Shown here: piece by piece, positions 1 through 8,179 of the stretch | How the letters are laid out: the number at the start of each line of letters is the position of its first letter | Numbering within the stretch: position 1 is the first letter of the stretch | Assembly: GCA_003298465.1 (NCBI GenBank) | Contig: QNGA01000008.1 | Span: forward strand, 124,001-188,000 | Origin: a halophilic archaeon | GTDB lineage: Archaea > Halobacteriota > Halobacteria > Halobacteriales > Haladaptataceae | Reading direction: 5' to 3' | Length of the DNA stretch: 64,000 nucleotides | Notes under the pieces: model-generated | What the model was told of the DNA's origin: nothing | Database searches by the model: none | The model's input: the letters and a program-made list of their open reading frames with translations, nothing else | Position numbers and translations under genes: made by a program

Positions 1-144
1 CCAGTCTATAACCTCCACTATCACGATGACAGTACCACCAGAACGTCTACGTTATCCAAACGACTCGTGATTGTTTGGCAATCACGACAAAAGCAAATCC
101 ACGACTACATCACAAACGAGCAAATTGACGACTATGATAGATAG
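1..144 (+). CDS. C-terminal end of an unidentified protein cut by the window edge
   Basis: A reading frame is open from the first base to a TAG at 142-144 and ends in the residues NEQIDDYDR. The 47 visible residues are basic then acidic, with no motif I recognise. The start lies outside the window. It could be the tail of a real gene or a chance open frame; 93 bases separate it from the next start. Confidence 0.3.
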   Translation, partial: PVYNLHYHDDSTTRTSTLSKRLVIVWQSRQKQIHDYITNEQIDDYDR

Positions 145-237
145 AGAGGCACACACAATCGAGTTATCTAGTTAATCCATCTCGCTTTCGGCGGGCCATG
201 AGCACAGAGTTACTTGCGAGTGTACCGTGGATAGAGT

Positions 238-1005
238 ATGGCTGCCATTTATCCCATCCTGTCACTCTTGCTTACGTTCGCACTCGCCTTACTAATCATT
301 CGAATCGGTGCGGTTGCGCTCAGAATGACTGGTGTTTCAGCCGATATCGCATCATTTCAGGCCACCTCAGCATTTTCAGGTGCTGGATACACGACTGAAG
401 AAGCAGAACTGATCACCTCAACACCTGAAAGACGTAATATAGCCAAGCAACTCATCCGCCTCGGGAGTATCGGGGTTATAAGCGTCATTGCGTCGCTCGT
501 GTTGTCGTTCACGAATGCAAGTGGTGGAAATCTCTATAGCCTTCTTTATATCATCGGTGGCGCAGTGGTCTTAATCCTGTTAGCACGGAGTGAGTGGCTC
601 AACCACATTGTCACACCCATCATCGAATGGATGCTCAGTCGAACCACCGATCTCGAACTCCGAGATTATACACAAATGCTTGGTCTGCAGGACGATTATC
701 GGGTCGCTGAAATCGACGCTGAAACGGGCGAATGGCTAACTAAAGGTACCTTAGCCGAGTTAGACCTTCCCGCCGAAGGAGTTCTTGTTCTCGCGATTGA
801 GCACGCCGATGGATCGTTTGTTGGTGCGCCAGGGCCAGACACCGAGATCCACCCTGGCGATACGGTCGTTCTGTACGGCCAGGAACACCGCTTACAAGAA
901 CTGTCGGAACGCGACGCCGACGACACCCAGGCACATGAAACGGCAATTGAAGACCACGAGGAACAGCTCGAAGCACAGGAACAAGACACCGAGAGTGACG
1001 CCTAG
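238..1005 (+). CDS. Membrane protein with C-terminal TrkA-C domain
   Basis: The 255-residue product has about three N-terminal membrane segments (residues 5-30, 75-95, 100-120). They enclose a conserved haloarchaeal stretch, FQATSAFSGAGYTT, that resembles a K+ channel/transporter loop. A TrkA-C (RCK_C) ligand-binding fold follows at about residues 140-220 (VLVLAIEHADGS, GDTVVLYG), then an acidic tail. The family is linked to potassium or other cation transport and its gating. ATG at 238 is the first start in this frame; an ATG at 198 belongs to another frame. It has no obvious operon partner, and pseudogenes follow on the same strand. Family assignment is good, but the exact substrate is unknown. 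Confidence 0.75.
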   Translation: MAAIYPILSLLLTFALALLIIRIGAVALRMTGVSADIASFQATSAFSGAGYTTEEAELITSTPERRNIAKQLIRLGSIGVISVIASLVLSFTNASGGNLYSLLYIIGGAVVLILLARSEWLNHIVTPIIEWMLSRTTDLELRDYTQMLGLQDDYRVAEIDAETGEWLTKGTLAELDLPAEGVLVLAIEHADGSFVGAPGPDTEIHPGDTVVLYGQEHRLQELSERDADDTQAHETAIEDHEEQLEAQEQDTESDA

Positions 1006-1197
1006 CTACCTCATTCCCACTTCACTCTCGATTGATGGCATCATTCTCACCACCGTTGCTACACAAAACCCTGTCCCGGTTCGCTGGTGGACTCTGCAAA
1101 CTCGTCCTACCTCACGATTTTGAATGATTGAACATACTATGAAAATATATTTTAGTAAATGTAATTAATTTACAAAATTATTCTATCGTCCTCGCCG

Positions 1198-1610
1198 ATG
1201 TTCGAGCTACTGGAAGCGACCCAAGACGATGTAGTGGCAATTCGAATGGGGACTTGCAGTGCAGACGGGTACCACTGGTTCTACGAGCTTCTCGTCGAGA
1301 AGACGGAGAAACAGAGTACAGTGCATATATACGAAGAGACGCGAAACTGAACGATGTCGACGTATCTCACACCTGCAAGACATCCTCCCCCGACCTGCAA
1401 ACTAGGCCGAAGTTCGACATCGGCCGGTATGCCGCGGTCGGTGATTCCCGATGGGGCAAACTCCTCAACCACCAGTGGCAGGCGATCGCTCCGGTGTGGC
1501 CGGTTGCCCCTGACGAGATGCGGTATTAAGACCCGTCGGATCGTCGCCGCGCTCTCGCCTGTGTGAAACAGGGACTGACAATCCCGACGAGAACATCCCT
1601 TGATAATTGA
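1198..1610 (+). pseudogene. SpoIIAA-like (STAS/SEC14-type) protein, frameshifted
   Basis: ATG 1198 opens a frame starting MFELLEATQDDVVAIR, typical of the SpoIIAA-like family (about 120 residues). It stops after 50 codons at 1350. The rest of the family sequence continues in the frame ending at 1529 (FDIGRYAAVGDSRWGKLL, then WPVAPDEMRY). After a TAA it continues with DPSDRRRALACV up to a TGA at 1610. The gene is therefore broken by one frameshift and one stop. Intact relatives are small cytosolic proteins, possibly stress-linked. I judge it non-functional. Confidence 0.7.
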
Positions 1611-1616
1611 CTTACA

Positions 1617-1814
1617 ATGGTCGCCGATATCACGATTCACGACGCGTTCTTACTCACGGTCACTGTTGACGACAGGAATCAGCTCTACGAACGAGGCACG
1701 GTGCTCATCGAGGACGATTACATCACGGCGGGACGACCGTCCCAAAGGGGTGATGCGGACATCTTGGCCTCCCGCGTCATCGACGGCGAGGGGGGCTCTA
1801 TTGAAGTTTCATAG
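1617..1814 (+). pseudogene. N-terminal fragment of an amidohydrolase
   Basis: The 65 residues MVADITIHDAFLLTV...GTVLIEDDYITAGRPS...VIDGEGG match the first beta-sandwich of S-adenosylhomocysteine/5-deoxyadenosine deaminase-type amidohydrolases (COG0402). In intact members this is followed by a metal-binding HxH barrel of about 350 residues. That barrel is absent here, and the sequence ends at TAG 1812-1814. This is a 5-prime remnant sitting just after another broken gene. Confidence 0.65.
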
Positions 1815-1928
1815 GTTTGAAATGCTGCTAACCACTACGCACAAAGTGGAACAGCGGGAGAAGCGGTAACTAACATCGACCGTTTCAAGGTATTGTCGAC
1901 GGGTTGAATCCCGAGAACGCCGCGCGTC

Positions 1929-2903
1929 TCACTCGTTCCTCGTCTCGGTCTTCTCGTCCTCTTCGGTCAATCGAAATCCAGGTCTGGGCGTGTCGAACGG
2001 GCGACCCCCTTTCAGACTGAACAGGAGTTCGCGCAGTGAGAGGACACGAATCTCGGGATAGCGTCGCTGTTCGGACTGGGCGTAATTGGCGAGCGCGACC
2101 AGCACCACGCCGCCGAACGTGTTTCCCAGCAACACCGGGAGCCAGAACTCGTAGAAGATGATGAACAATCCCGGCCCGGGAACCCCGAGGAAAACAAAGA
2201 AGAGAGCCTCGGCTCCCGAGGAGACCACGTGGAACAGGCCGACGGTCGGAATCATGTAGAAAACGAGGTAGATGGTTATCACTCGCGAAATCGTGTCGCG
2301 TGCGGCCGTGTTGAGCCACACCACACCAGCGACCAGCCACCCCGCGAACAGGGCCTTGAAGAACATGTCCCACCACCCTATTTCGAGGCCGTGGGGTACG
2401 AATTCGGCTCCGGCCCGCATCGCTTCCGGTGAGAGGACGTTCGTGTTGGCGAGGATGAACACCCCGACCCCTGCCCCCAAGATGTTCGCTGTCAACACGA
2501 CGATCCACACGTGCAACAGGAGCGGGAGGCTGGCCAATCTGGTCAGCACTAATTTAACAGGCGGGAGGGTATTCTCGGTGTAAAGTTCGTACCGACCGAG
2601 AATGATGTACAGGAATCCGATTGGATAGAGGATAGTAGCGAGGAAGTCGTTGTTCGGGAAGTTCGCACGCCCTACTGCATACCCGATAAACGTCAACACG
2701 ATTGCGAACCCGGCGGTGAAGCCACTGAAAAACAGCTCTCTAGTGGTGCTGCCGATGACTTCGTCGGCAGACGCGAGGAGTCGCTGGTGAATCTCCTCCC
2801 ATGCGAAACGGTCGCCGAGCGCCCAGCCGGAAGCCGGGGCTCCGGATGCGGCGCGGTCGCGTTTGCGTATTCTTGGTGGTGAATCCTTATCTCTGTCACT
2901 CAT
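1929..2903 (-). CDS. Formate/nitrite transporter (FNT) family protein
   Basis: With start ATG at 2903 the product has about 324 residues: a polar basic N-terminus, then six membrane segments typical of the FNT fold. Conserved stretches include FFSGFTAGFAIVLTFIG, FPIGFLYIILGR-like (YPIGFLYIILGRYEL), TENTLPPV, LLGNTFGGV and an acidic tail. The family forms pentameric channels for formate, nitrite or related small anions; this YfdC-like branch has unknown substrate. The frame is open upstream to 3023, but the MSDRDKD start fits relatives better. No operon partner is visible. Confidence 0.8.
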   Translation of the reverse strand: MSDRDKDSPPRIRKRDRAASGAPASGWALGDRFAWEEIHQRLLASADEVIGSTTRELFFSGFTAGFAIVLTFIGYAVGRANFPNNDFLATILYPIGFLYIILGRYELYTENTLPPVKLVLTRLASLPLLLHVWIVVLTANILGAGVGVFILANTNVLSPEAMRAGAEFVPHGLEIGWWDMFFKALFAGWLVAGVVWLNTAARDTISRVITIYLVFYMIPTVGLFHVVSSGAEALFFVFLGVPGPGLFIIFYEFWLPVLLGNTFGGVVLVALANYAQSEQRRYPEIRVLSLRELLFSLKGGRPFDTPRPGFRLTEEDEKTETRNE

Positions 2904-3089
2904 GTTGATGCCTTTCGGATTATCTATCTTCTCGCGTGGACATGGGATTTGGGGTGACAACCGCTGGAAACCGATGCGAATCGCCGAGGTGGATGCGAGA
3001 GAGAACATGCCACCGTACAACATGAATTGCAGACCTGGATAAAAACGATCCTGTCTTGCCTAAATACAGTTCCGTCGATATGTTGACTC

Positions 3090-3437
3090 ATGATGATACG
3101 CCACGATCAACCATTGGTGAGAGTGACCGACAGGGTTAGGAATATTGATAGACTTGCTTCCATCGTGGAGTGTACAGTCTGCCTGCAGGATGGGGCCGAC
3201 TTAGAATTGACTGAGCGATCACGACGATCCGTCTTACGAACAGCGGGTGCAACCGCAATTGCAGGCTTCAGTGGCGTGAGCGCAGTGTGAGAAGGGAAAG
3301 AAAAGGAGAAGCGAGAGGATCACGAGCGAGAAAAGGAGAAGGAGAAGCGAGAAAAGGAACGGAAATACGGCAAAGGCAAGGGCCATGAGAAGGAGCGGAA
3401 ATACGAGGAAGAAAAGGAATACGAGAAGGACTATTGA
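3090..3437 (+). pseudogene. Tat-signal Lys/Glu-rich protein with in-frame TGA
   Basis: The frame from ATG 3090 contains a twin-arginine-like stretch, ERSRRSVLRTAGATAIAGFSG, and stops at TGA 3288-3290. Straight after the stop, in the same frame, comes a 48-codon segment of almost only Lys, Glu, Arg, Tyr and Gly (repeated EKEKRE and KERKY) ending at TGA 3435-3437. Tat-exported proteins with charged tails occur in haloarchaea, so the two parts probably were one gene. Either a Trp or other codon mutated to TGA or the stop is read through. The true start may lie downstream, near the DLELTERSRR segment. Confidence 0.5.
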
Positions 3438-3439
3438 AC

Positions 3440-3640
3440 GCCCAGGCCCTACTCGCTCACGCTGACACCGTTGGCTCGGTGTGGGTAGGGCTTCCATGAC
3501 GTACTTTGCAGATACTGAGGGATTCACAGGGAAGACAGTCTTCACCAGCGGTGCTTCAGAGTGACCGGCTCTTATTTTTGAGGCCGCAAGATAGAATGTT
3601 CCACGCTGCATTCGCATCTTTGTCCACCTCAAACGGTCAT
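3440..3640 (-). mobile_element. C-terminal remnant of an IS200/IS605-type TnpB
   Basis: On the minus strand, EVDKDANAAWNILSCGLKN is read in one frame. After a frameshift near 3575 it continues as RAGHSEAPLVKTVFPV and VSAKYVMEALPT. This is the characteristic end of haloarchaeal TnpB (DxNAAxNI motif of the RuvC III region, then VSAKxVxEAGSP). No TnpA or upstream TnpB part is present. Confidence 0.8.
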
Positions 3641-4063
3641 TGGGACAAAAGTGATCGCGTTAACTAATTGCAGCGTAGCGTCTATCCTGAAGAAGTAATC
3701 GAAGAAAGCAGCGAGGATGACGAGACAGCATTATCGTCTCTCCACTGCTTTACAATCAGTTAACGAAGGAAGTCACCACCCGCTGGCATACGCGTTTCAC
3801 GCTTCTCCGAGGGCGGCGACCCGGCTGTTTCCACTTCCGTTTACGATCATATTAGTCGGAAGCAAGACCACGTTCAGCCGAATTGGCAGTGAGAATATCT
3901 GCTACAATAAATTTTCATACGTAAACAGGTCGAGAACGAGGATACGATATTTTGTTTACGGGCTGATCGTTCGAACACCCACGCCCTCGTAGGGCAAGCC
4001 TCTATGCAGTCGCCTGAATCGTCGAGTGCAGACCTGCCCCGAACTCAGTGAAGGAAATCAATC
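3641..4063. other. Gene-free stretch
   Basis: About 420 bases between the TnpB remnant and the HxlR gene. The only sizeable open frame (3717-3992) has no recognisable sequence and unusual composition, and I do not call it. The right part, about 3895-3965, is AT-rich. Confidence 0.5.
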
Positions 4064-4432
4064 TCAGCTGCAAGATGTCTCTTGGAGATAGTCTTCTCCC
4101 CAAGCGTCCATCGCATTGATCACTGGTTTGAGCGACGCACCCTGTTCAGTCAAGGAGTACTCGACCCGGAACGGTTTCTCGCTCACGATCGCTCGATTCA
4201 CAAGCCCATTATCTTCTAAATTCTCAAGACTGTTCGAGAGTACGGTACTGGAGATTGAATCGATTTCATCCTTGAGCGCATTGAATCCAAGTGGACCGTG
4301 TGCAAGCAACCGGTGGACGATAACCGGATGCCATTTCTTCCCGATGAGATGAGCGGTACACGTCACCGTACACCAGTCATCGTCAGCACACCACGACGCA
4401 ACACACCCCTCGTCCTCGATCACTTTGCTCAT
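4064..4432 (-). CDS. HxlR-family winged-helix transcription regulator
   Basis: The 122-residue product carries the HxlR hallmark GKKWHPVIVHRLL near residue 31, then GPLGFNALKDEIDSISSTVLSNSLENLEDNGLVNR (recognition helix) and YSLTEQGASL (wing). Four cysteines in the N-terminus (C10, C15, C21, C25) could sense thiols, oxidants or metal. It is divergent from a DoxX gene with about 150 bases between, so it probably controls that gene and itself. Length and architecture fit the family. Confidence 0.88.
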   Translation of the reverse strand: MSKVIEDEGCVASWCADDDWCTVTCTAHLIGKKWHPVIVHRLLAHGPLGFNALKDEIDSISSTVLSNSLENLEDNGLVNRAIVSEKPFRVEYSLTEQGASLKPVINAMDAWGEDYLQETSCS

Positions 4433-4585
4433 TCGTCTCTAGCGGTACTGGATGTGGACCTATTATTATGACGCTACTAAGTTACCGGCCTGAAGCCGAT
4501 ACGTAACCCCAAGCTGATTAGGAAACAGTACCCCATCAGCGCGAGCTTCGCTGACGCTTATTCGCGTTCTTGGCCACGTTCCACT

Positions 4586-4993
4586 ATGGGAGACGCATCC
4601 GTCGATCGGATACAGTCAATGCAGCAATCAGTCCCAGGGTGGATTCACGTCGGTCTTCGACTTTTTCTCGTCGCTCTCGTTGGCAAACCCGCCCTGAGTA
4701 AGGTCGTCACCTATGGCAATTCAGTCGCGTTCTTTGATGCAATAGGCATGCCTGCGTCCGCACTGCTGGTCATCATCGCTGGGCTCGTCGAAGTAGGAGC
4801 TGTCGTATTGCTACTCGTCGGTATCGGCGAGCGACTTGCGGCCGTCTCGCTGATTCCGGTGATGCTCGTCGCAATACTGTACGTCGGACCGGATTGGAAG
4901 AATCTGATCGTCCTCATCGGTGCGGTGAGTCTCCTCGTCTTGAAGACTGATTTCGACATCGTTTGGTGGCCCGTTGATCGTCTCCTCGGTTAG
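4586..4993 (+). CDS. DoxX-family membrane protein
   Basis: The 135-residue product has four predicted membrane helices. It contains the DoxX pattern LRLFLVALVGKPALSKVV near residue 25 and the GLVEVGAVVLLLVG segment. DoxX proteins are small quinol-oxidase-linked or thiol-stress-linked membrane proteins. It is divergent from the HxlR regulator, a common pairing, which suggests redox-responsive control. ATG 4586 is the first start. Confidence 0.8.
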   Translation: MGDASVDRIQSMQQSVPGWIHVGLRLFLVALVGKPALSKVVTYGNSVAFFDAIGMPASALLVIIAGLVEVGAVVLLLVGIGERLAAVSLIPVMLVAILYVGPDWKNLIVLIGAVSLLVLKTDFDIVWWPVDRLLG

Positions 4994-5077
4994 GTCGTCC
5001 TCACCCGGTCTGAGTTGGTAAGTCCATCAGTTGAGCCTTGTCTTAGCCTTATTTGGTCGCTCGGGGTTCCTTCGAGT

Positions 5078-5545
5078 GTGACACAATACAGACTTCGAGC
5101 GGGATTCGGCTACGGTGTCGTCGCGACGATTGCGATGTCCGTACTCATGCTACTGGCACTGGTCTCTGGGAACTCACCGATGCCCCAGCCGGTTCCAAAG
5201 GCGATTGCCACTCAACTCTTCGGTAGCAGCATCCCAAAGCCGATGCTGATGGCGCTCGCCGTGGGACTCCATCTCGGCTATGGAGGTGTGTTCGGCGCGG
5301 TCCTCGCACGGATTGCCCGTCCCGTGACAATCAGGAAGGGTCTCGTGCTCGGCGTCGGCCTCTGGATCCTGATGCAGGTCGCATTCCTGCCGTTCCTCGG
5401 CTGGGGACTGTTTGGCACGGCAATCACGCCGAAAATCGCGGTCACCACGCTCGTCCTTCACCTCGTTTACGGTGGCGTGCTCGGCTGGGCTCTGGGCCGC
5501 GACACGTCGTCGACGAGTAGAGAATCGGTCACGGCTGCTAACTGA
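5078..5545 (+). CDS. Polytopic membrane protein of unknown function
   Basis: The frame can start with TTG at 5015. The stretch 5015-5077 looks non-coding, and GTG 5078 gives MTQYRLRAGFGYG, a natural start. The 155-residue product has four hydrophobic helices (GVVATIAMSVLML, MALAVGLHLGYGGVFGAVL, GLVLGVGLWILMQVAFLP, LVLHLVYGGVLGWALG). Histidine-containing HLGYGG and HLVYGG repeats suggest an internal duplication. It follows DoxX in the same direction. It resembles haloarchaeal DUF6789-type proteins; function unknown. Confidence 0.7.
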   Translation: MTQYRLRAGFGYGVVATIAMSVLMLLALVSGNSPMPQPVPKAIATQLFGSSIPKPMLMALAVGLHLGYGGVFGAVLARIARPVTIRKGLVLGVGLWILMQVAFLPFLGWGLFGTAITPKIAVTTLVLHLVYGGVLGWALGRDTSSTSRESVTAAN

Positions 5546-5630
5546 GAAGATCGTGGTTAGCCCGCGCTGACCTAGTCAGTGAACCCTTGTCGTAGCTTTA
5601 CGGGGATACCAGCCCAAGAAGCAGGTAGGC

Positions 5631-5879
5631 ATGACCTCAATTAAAATCGAGTACTGTGTGCCATGTGGATTGCTCGACCATGCAATTGAAACGCAGACTC
5701 GGCTTTTGAACGAATTCGGACAGGAACTGGACGGCATCACCCTCGTCCCCAGCCACGGAGGTGTATTCATTGTGACCGCCGACGGCGAGACGATCTGGGA
5801 CAAAGAGGTTCACGGGGCTGACTTCGATATAGAGCTCATCGTGGACGCAATCAACGACCGGCTTCCAGCAGAGGCCTAA
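5631..5879 (+). CDS. Rdx (SelT/SelW/SelH) family thioredoxin-like protein
   Basis: The 82-residue product begins MTSIKIEYCVPCGLLDHA. Its CxxC (C9, C12) follows the first beta strand, as in Rdx-family selenoprotein W-like proteins. The end (FDIELIVDAINDRL) is also typical. It is a small cytosolic thiol-redox protein. It heads a tight run of genes (gaps 15, -4, 44 and 16 bases) leading to an ACR3-type permease, so a role in redox or metalloid handling is inferred. Confidence 0.85.
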   Translation: MTSIKIEYCVPCGLLDHAIETQTRLLNEFGQELDGITLVPSHGGVFIVTADGETIWDKEVHGADFDIELIVDAINDRLPAEA

Positions 5880-5894
5880 TCTCCTTCAAATTCC

Positions 5895-6149
5895 ATGCTC
5901 GAACTCTATCAGGCGGAAGGCTGTGGGTACTCGAAGAAAGTCCGTGAAGCATTGACCGAGTTTGGTGTCTCATACGTCATCCACAACCCGCGAACCGCTG
6001 GAGGCGAGACGCAAAACGAACAGACCCACAACGAACTCCGCACGCTGGGCGGACAGGATCAACTCCCATTCCTCGTCGATCACCAGCGCGGCGTCACGAT
6101 GTACGAGTCCGACGATATCGTCGCCTATCTCGAGGACCACTACACATGA
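5895..6149 (+). CDS. Glutaredoxin/GST N-terminal-like thioredoxin-fold protein
   Basis: The 84-residue product reads MLELYQAEGCGYSKKVREAL, with a single-cysteine active-site pattern CGYS. It continues LPFLVDHQRGVTMYESDDIVAYL, the cis-Pro and ESxxI motif of glutaredoxin and GST N-terminal folds. It is likely a monothiol glutaredoxin-like protein. Its stop overlaps the next start (ATGA). Confidence 0.85.
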   Translation: MLELYQAEGCGYSKKVREALTEFGVSYVIHNPRTAGGETQNEQTHNELRTLGGQDQLPFLVDHQRGVTMYESDDIVAYLEDHYT

Positions 6150-6439
6150 CCAATGCCCTCGAAGACGACTGTCTGATCTGCTACGCCTCACAGCGTGCGA
6201 AAGGGTTGTTCGCAGTAGCCAAACCCGCTGAGCATGCCCTGGAGAAAGCTCGACGAGACCATAATCATCGACAGTGGATTGACGAACACACCACGAACGG
6301 GACGTTCGCCGAGATTCGTGATGCTCTCGAACAGCATGGCCGTCCCCGACAAGAGCTGGTGGGCCGTAACAAGCTGTCAGCGTATTCTCGCTACAAATCC
6401 CGGTTTGAGAAGCACCCCGGCTTCGGCAGCTCTGAGTGA
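6146..6439 (+). CDS. Small hypothetical protein with CLIC motif
   Basis: The 97-residue soluble product has a Cys pair near the start (DDCLICYAS), a basic middle rich in Arg and His, and no membrane segment. It overlaps the glutaredoxin-like gene by 4 bases (ATGA), so it is translationally coupled. I do not recognise the family. The CxxC suggests thiol or zinc chemistry in keeping with its neighbours. Confidence 0.65.
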   Translation: MTNALEDDCLICYASQRAKGLFAVAKPAEHALEKARRDHNHRQWIDEHTTNGTFAEIRDALEQHGRPRQELVGRNKLSAYSRYKSRFEKHPGFGSSE

Positions 6440-6483
6440 GCTATCAATGCAAACTTACACCTGCCGCTACAAAATAGATGTAG

Positions 6484-6660
6484 ATGAGTGGGCTTGGGCT
6501 GTTCTTCGTCGGTGCCGGACTCCTGTTCACGCTTCACCCACGCGCCGCTGCCCGGTATCCCGACAGTGACCCCGACAGTCAGCGATTCGTTCGATACGTC
6601 GCCGCACCCGCTTTGGTGGTTCTTGGAATACTGATCTTCCTCGAAATCACAATTCAATAA
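6484..6660 (+). CDS. Small two-helix membrane protein
   Basis: ATG 6484 gives 58 residues: GLGLFFVGAGLLFTLHP (helix 1), an acidic loop RYPDSDPDSQRF, and a C-terminal helix YVAAPALVVLGILIFLEI. It fills the gap between two operon genes, ends 16 bases before the ACR3-like gene and has clean haloarchaeal codon use. Function unknown; the position suggests a transporter accessory subunit. Confidence 0.65.
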   Translation: MSGLGLFFVGAGLLFTLHPRAAARYPDSDPDSQRFVRYVAAPALVVLGILIFLEITIQ

Positions 6661-6676
6661 CGGTGGTGACTACTCT

Positions 6677-7669
6677 ATGACACGACTCTCGAAACAGTGG
6701 ATTCAGCACAACCAGGTCGGATTATACGCCGTCTCCGTCATCCTCGCGATCGGTGTCGGTCTCGGGCAACCGAGTGCAGGCTCACTCTTGGAACTGCTCA
6801 TCAATCCCGTGCTAGCGGTACTATTGTACGTGACGTTCCTTGAGATCCCATTCGTCCGGATCAGGCGCGCCTTCCGGAACGGGCGATTCATGCTGGCCGC
6901 GCTTGGGATGAATTTCCTCGTCGTTCCCGTCGTCGTGTTCGGTCTCACGCGGTTCCTGCCGCAGAAACCGGTGATACTCGTCGGGACGTTCATGGTGTTG
7001 CTGACGCCGTGTATCGACTACGTCATTACGTTCACGGACCTCGCAGGTGGTGACGCCGAGCAAATCACTGCCGCCACACCGGCGCTGATGCTCGTGCAGT
7101 TGCTGTTACTCCCGGTGTACCTCTGGCTATTCATGGGCCAACAGGTGGCTGAGTTCATCGAGGCCGGACCGTTCATCGAGGCATTCGTCGTGATTATCGC
7201 GCTGCCGTTGGCGCTCGCTTGGGCGACCGAGCTCTGGGCAGATCGATCAGGACGTGGCGAAGAGTGGCAGGACGCAATGGGGTGGTTACCGGTGCCGATG
7301 ATGGGTGCGACGTTGTTCGTCGTCATCGCCTCACAGCTCCCGCGCGTTCAGGATTCGATCGGTCAAATCGCTGCCGTCGTTCCAGTGTACGTGGCATTCC
7401 TTGTGATCATGCCGCTACTCGGTCGACTTGCTGCCGGATTTCTCGGGATGGATGTCGGTGAGAGTCGTGCACTGGTATTCACGTCTGTGACGCGAAACTC
7501 GCTGGTTATCCTTCCGCTGGCACTGGCGTTGCCGTCAGGGTACGCGCTCGCGCCGGCGGTCGTCGTGACACAGACGCTCGTCGAACTGACTGGAATGGTT
7601 GTCCTGACGCGAGTTGTTCCAGGATGGCTTCTGCCGGACGCACCATCCCCGACGCTGTCGGGCACGTAA
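6677..7669 (+). CDS. ACR3/bile-acid:sodium symporter superfamily permease (arsenic-type)
   Basis: The 330-residue product has about ten membrane segments. Its central signature, LLTPCIDYVITFTDLAGGDAE, corresponds to the TPCxxWxxxFT cysteine motif of ArsB/ACR3-type arsenite exporters. A second conserved stretch is SVTRNSLVILPLALALP. The product likely exports arsenite or a related oxyanion using the membrane potential. The remnant of a phosphatase-type arsenate reductase follows at 7727, and thiol proteins precede it. This supports an arsenic/thiol operon, but the substrate is inferred. Confidence 0.8.
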   Translation: MTRLSKQWIQHNQVGLYAVSVILAIGVGLGQPSAGSLLELLINPVLAVLLYVTFLEIPFVRIRRAFRNGRFMLAALGMNFLVVPVVVFGLTRFLPQKPVILVGTFMVLLTPCIDYVITFTDLAGGDAEQITAATPALMLVQLLLLPVYLWLFMGQQVAEFIEAGPFIEAFVVIIALPLALAWATELWADRSGRGEEWQDAMGWLPVPMMGATLFVVIASQLPRVQDSIGQIAAVVPVYVAFLVIMPLLGRLAAGFLGMDVGESRALVFTSVTRNSLVILPLALALPSGYALAPAVVVTQTLVELTGMVVLTRVVPGWLLPDAPSPTLSGT

Positions 7670-7726
7670 CGAACGAATGTGGCGGGACGTACGCTCTTGT
7701 GCGTTCGTCTCGTAGGTGTCGCTACG

Positions 7727-7783
7727 ATGACGAACATTGCGTTCGTCTGTGTCGGTAACGTCAACGACACAAAGCGCGAGTAG
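7727..7783 (+). pseudogene. 5-prime remnant of LMW-phosphatase-type arsenate reductase
   Basis: ATG 7727 gives MTNIAFVCVGNVNDTKRE and a stop. The strand-loop IAFVCVGN is the start of the low-molecular-weight tyrosine phosphatase/ArsC P-loop (CVGNxGRSQMA in relatives), but the rest is gone. Its place just after an ACR3-like permease fits a decayed ars operon. Confidence 0.55.
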
Positions 7784-7897
7784 AGAGGTGCTAGTGGAGA
7801 CGACTGGCATTGTCGAATAAGTCCAAATAACCTTCCAAATTCCACTAGTTATGATTATATCTCTACACGGACTCGGTGTATCATCCTTGAGCGATGG

Positions 7898-8179
7898 TTA
7901 TCCAAGGACAATCATATAGATGAGGACAATCATCGCATAAATGACGGCAAGCGAAACGACGACTTTCATGTGGTAGACCCAGAGATCGTCTGCTTCGGCC
8001 GTGGTCGCTTCCTCGTATGCAACTTCCTCGTCGGCCGTTACTTCGTTGGGGTGTACTTCGCCGAGATGGAGCGCACACGATTGTTCGGCCTCAAATGGAC
8101 GCTCACAATATGGACATCGGGCAGCTGGAGTCTCATCGTCTGGGACGGCTGTCTGGGGATTGATGTGTGGTGACTTCAT
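7898..8179 (-). CDS. C2H2 zinc-finger protein with C-terminal membrane anchor
   Basis: The 93-residue product contains CPYC at residues 22-25, then HLGEVH at about 38-43, a C2H2 spacing (C-x2-C-x12-H-x4-H). An acidic linker and one membrane helix (VVVSLAVIYAMIVLIYMIVLG) end the protein. Its start overlaps the stop of the large membrane protein upstream by 4 bases (ATGA), so the two are coupled. It resembles haloarchaeal DUF7410-type proteins. A role as a metal-sensing or assembly partner of the transporter is inference. Confidence 0.75.
   Translation of the reverse strand: MKSPHINPQTAVPDDETPAARCPYCERPFEAEQSCALHLGEVHPNEVTADEEVAYEEATTAEADDLWVYHMKVVVSLAVIYAMIVLIYMIVLG

Noticed and set aside
3234..3632. 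132-codon minus-strand frame
   Set aside because: Its first 50 residues are the TnpB tail, but the rest is antisense to the Lys/Glu-rich tail, so it is not one gene.
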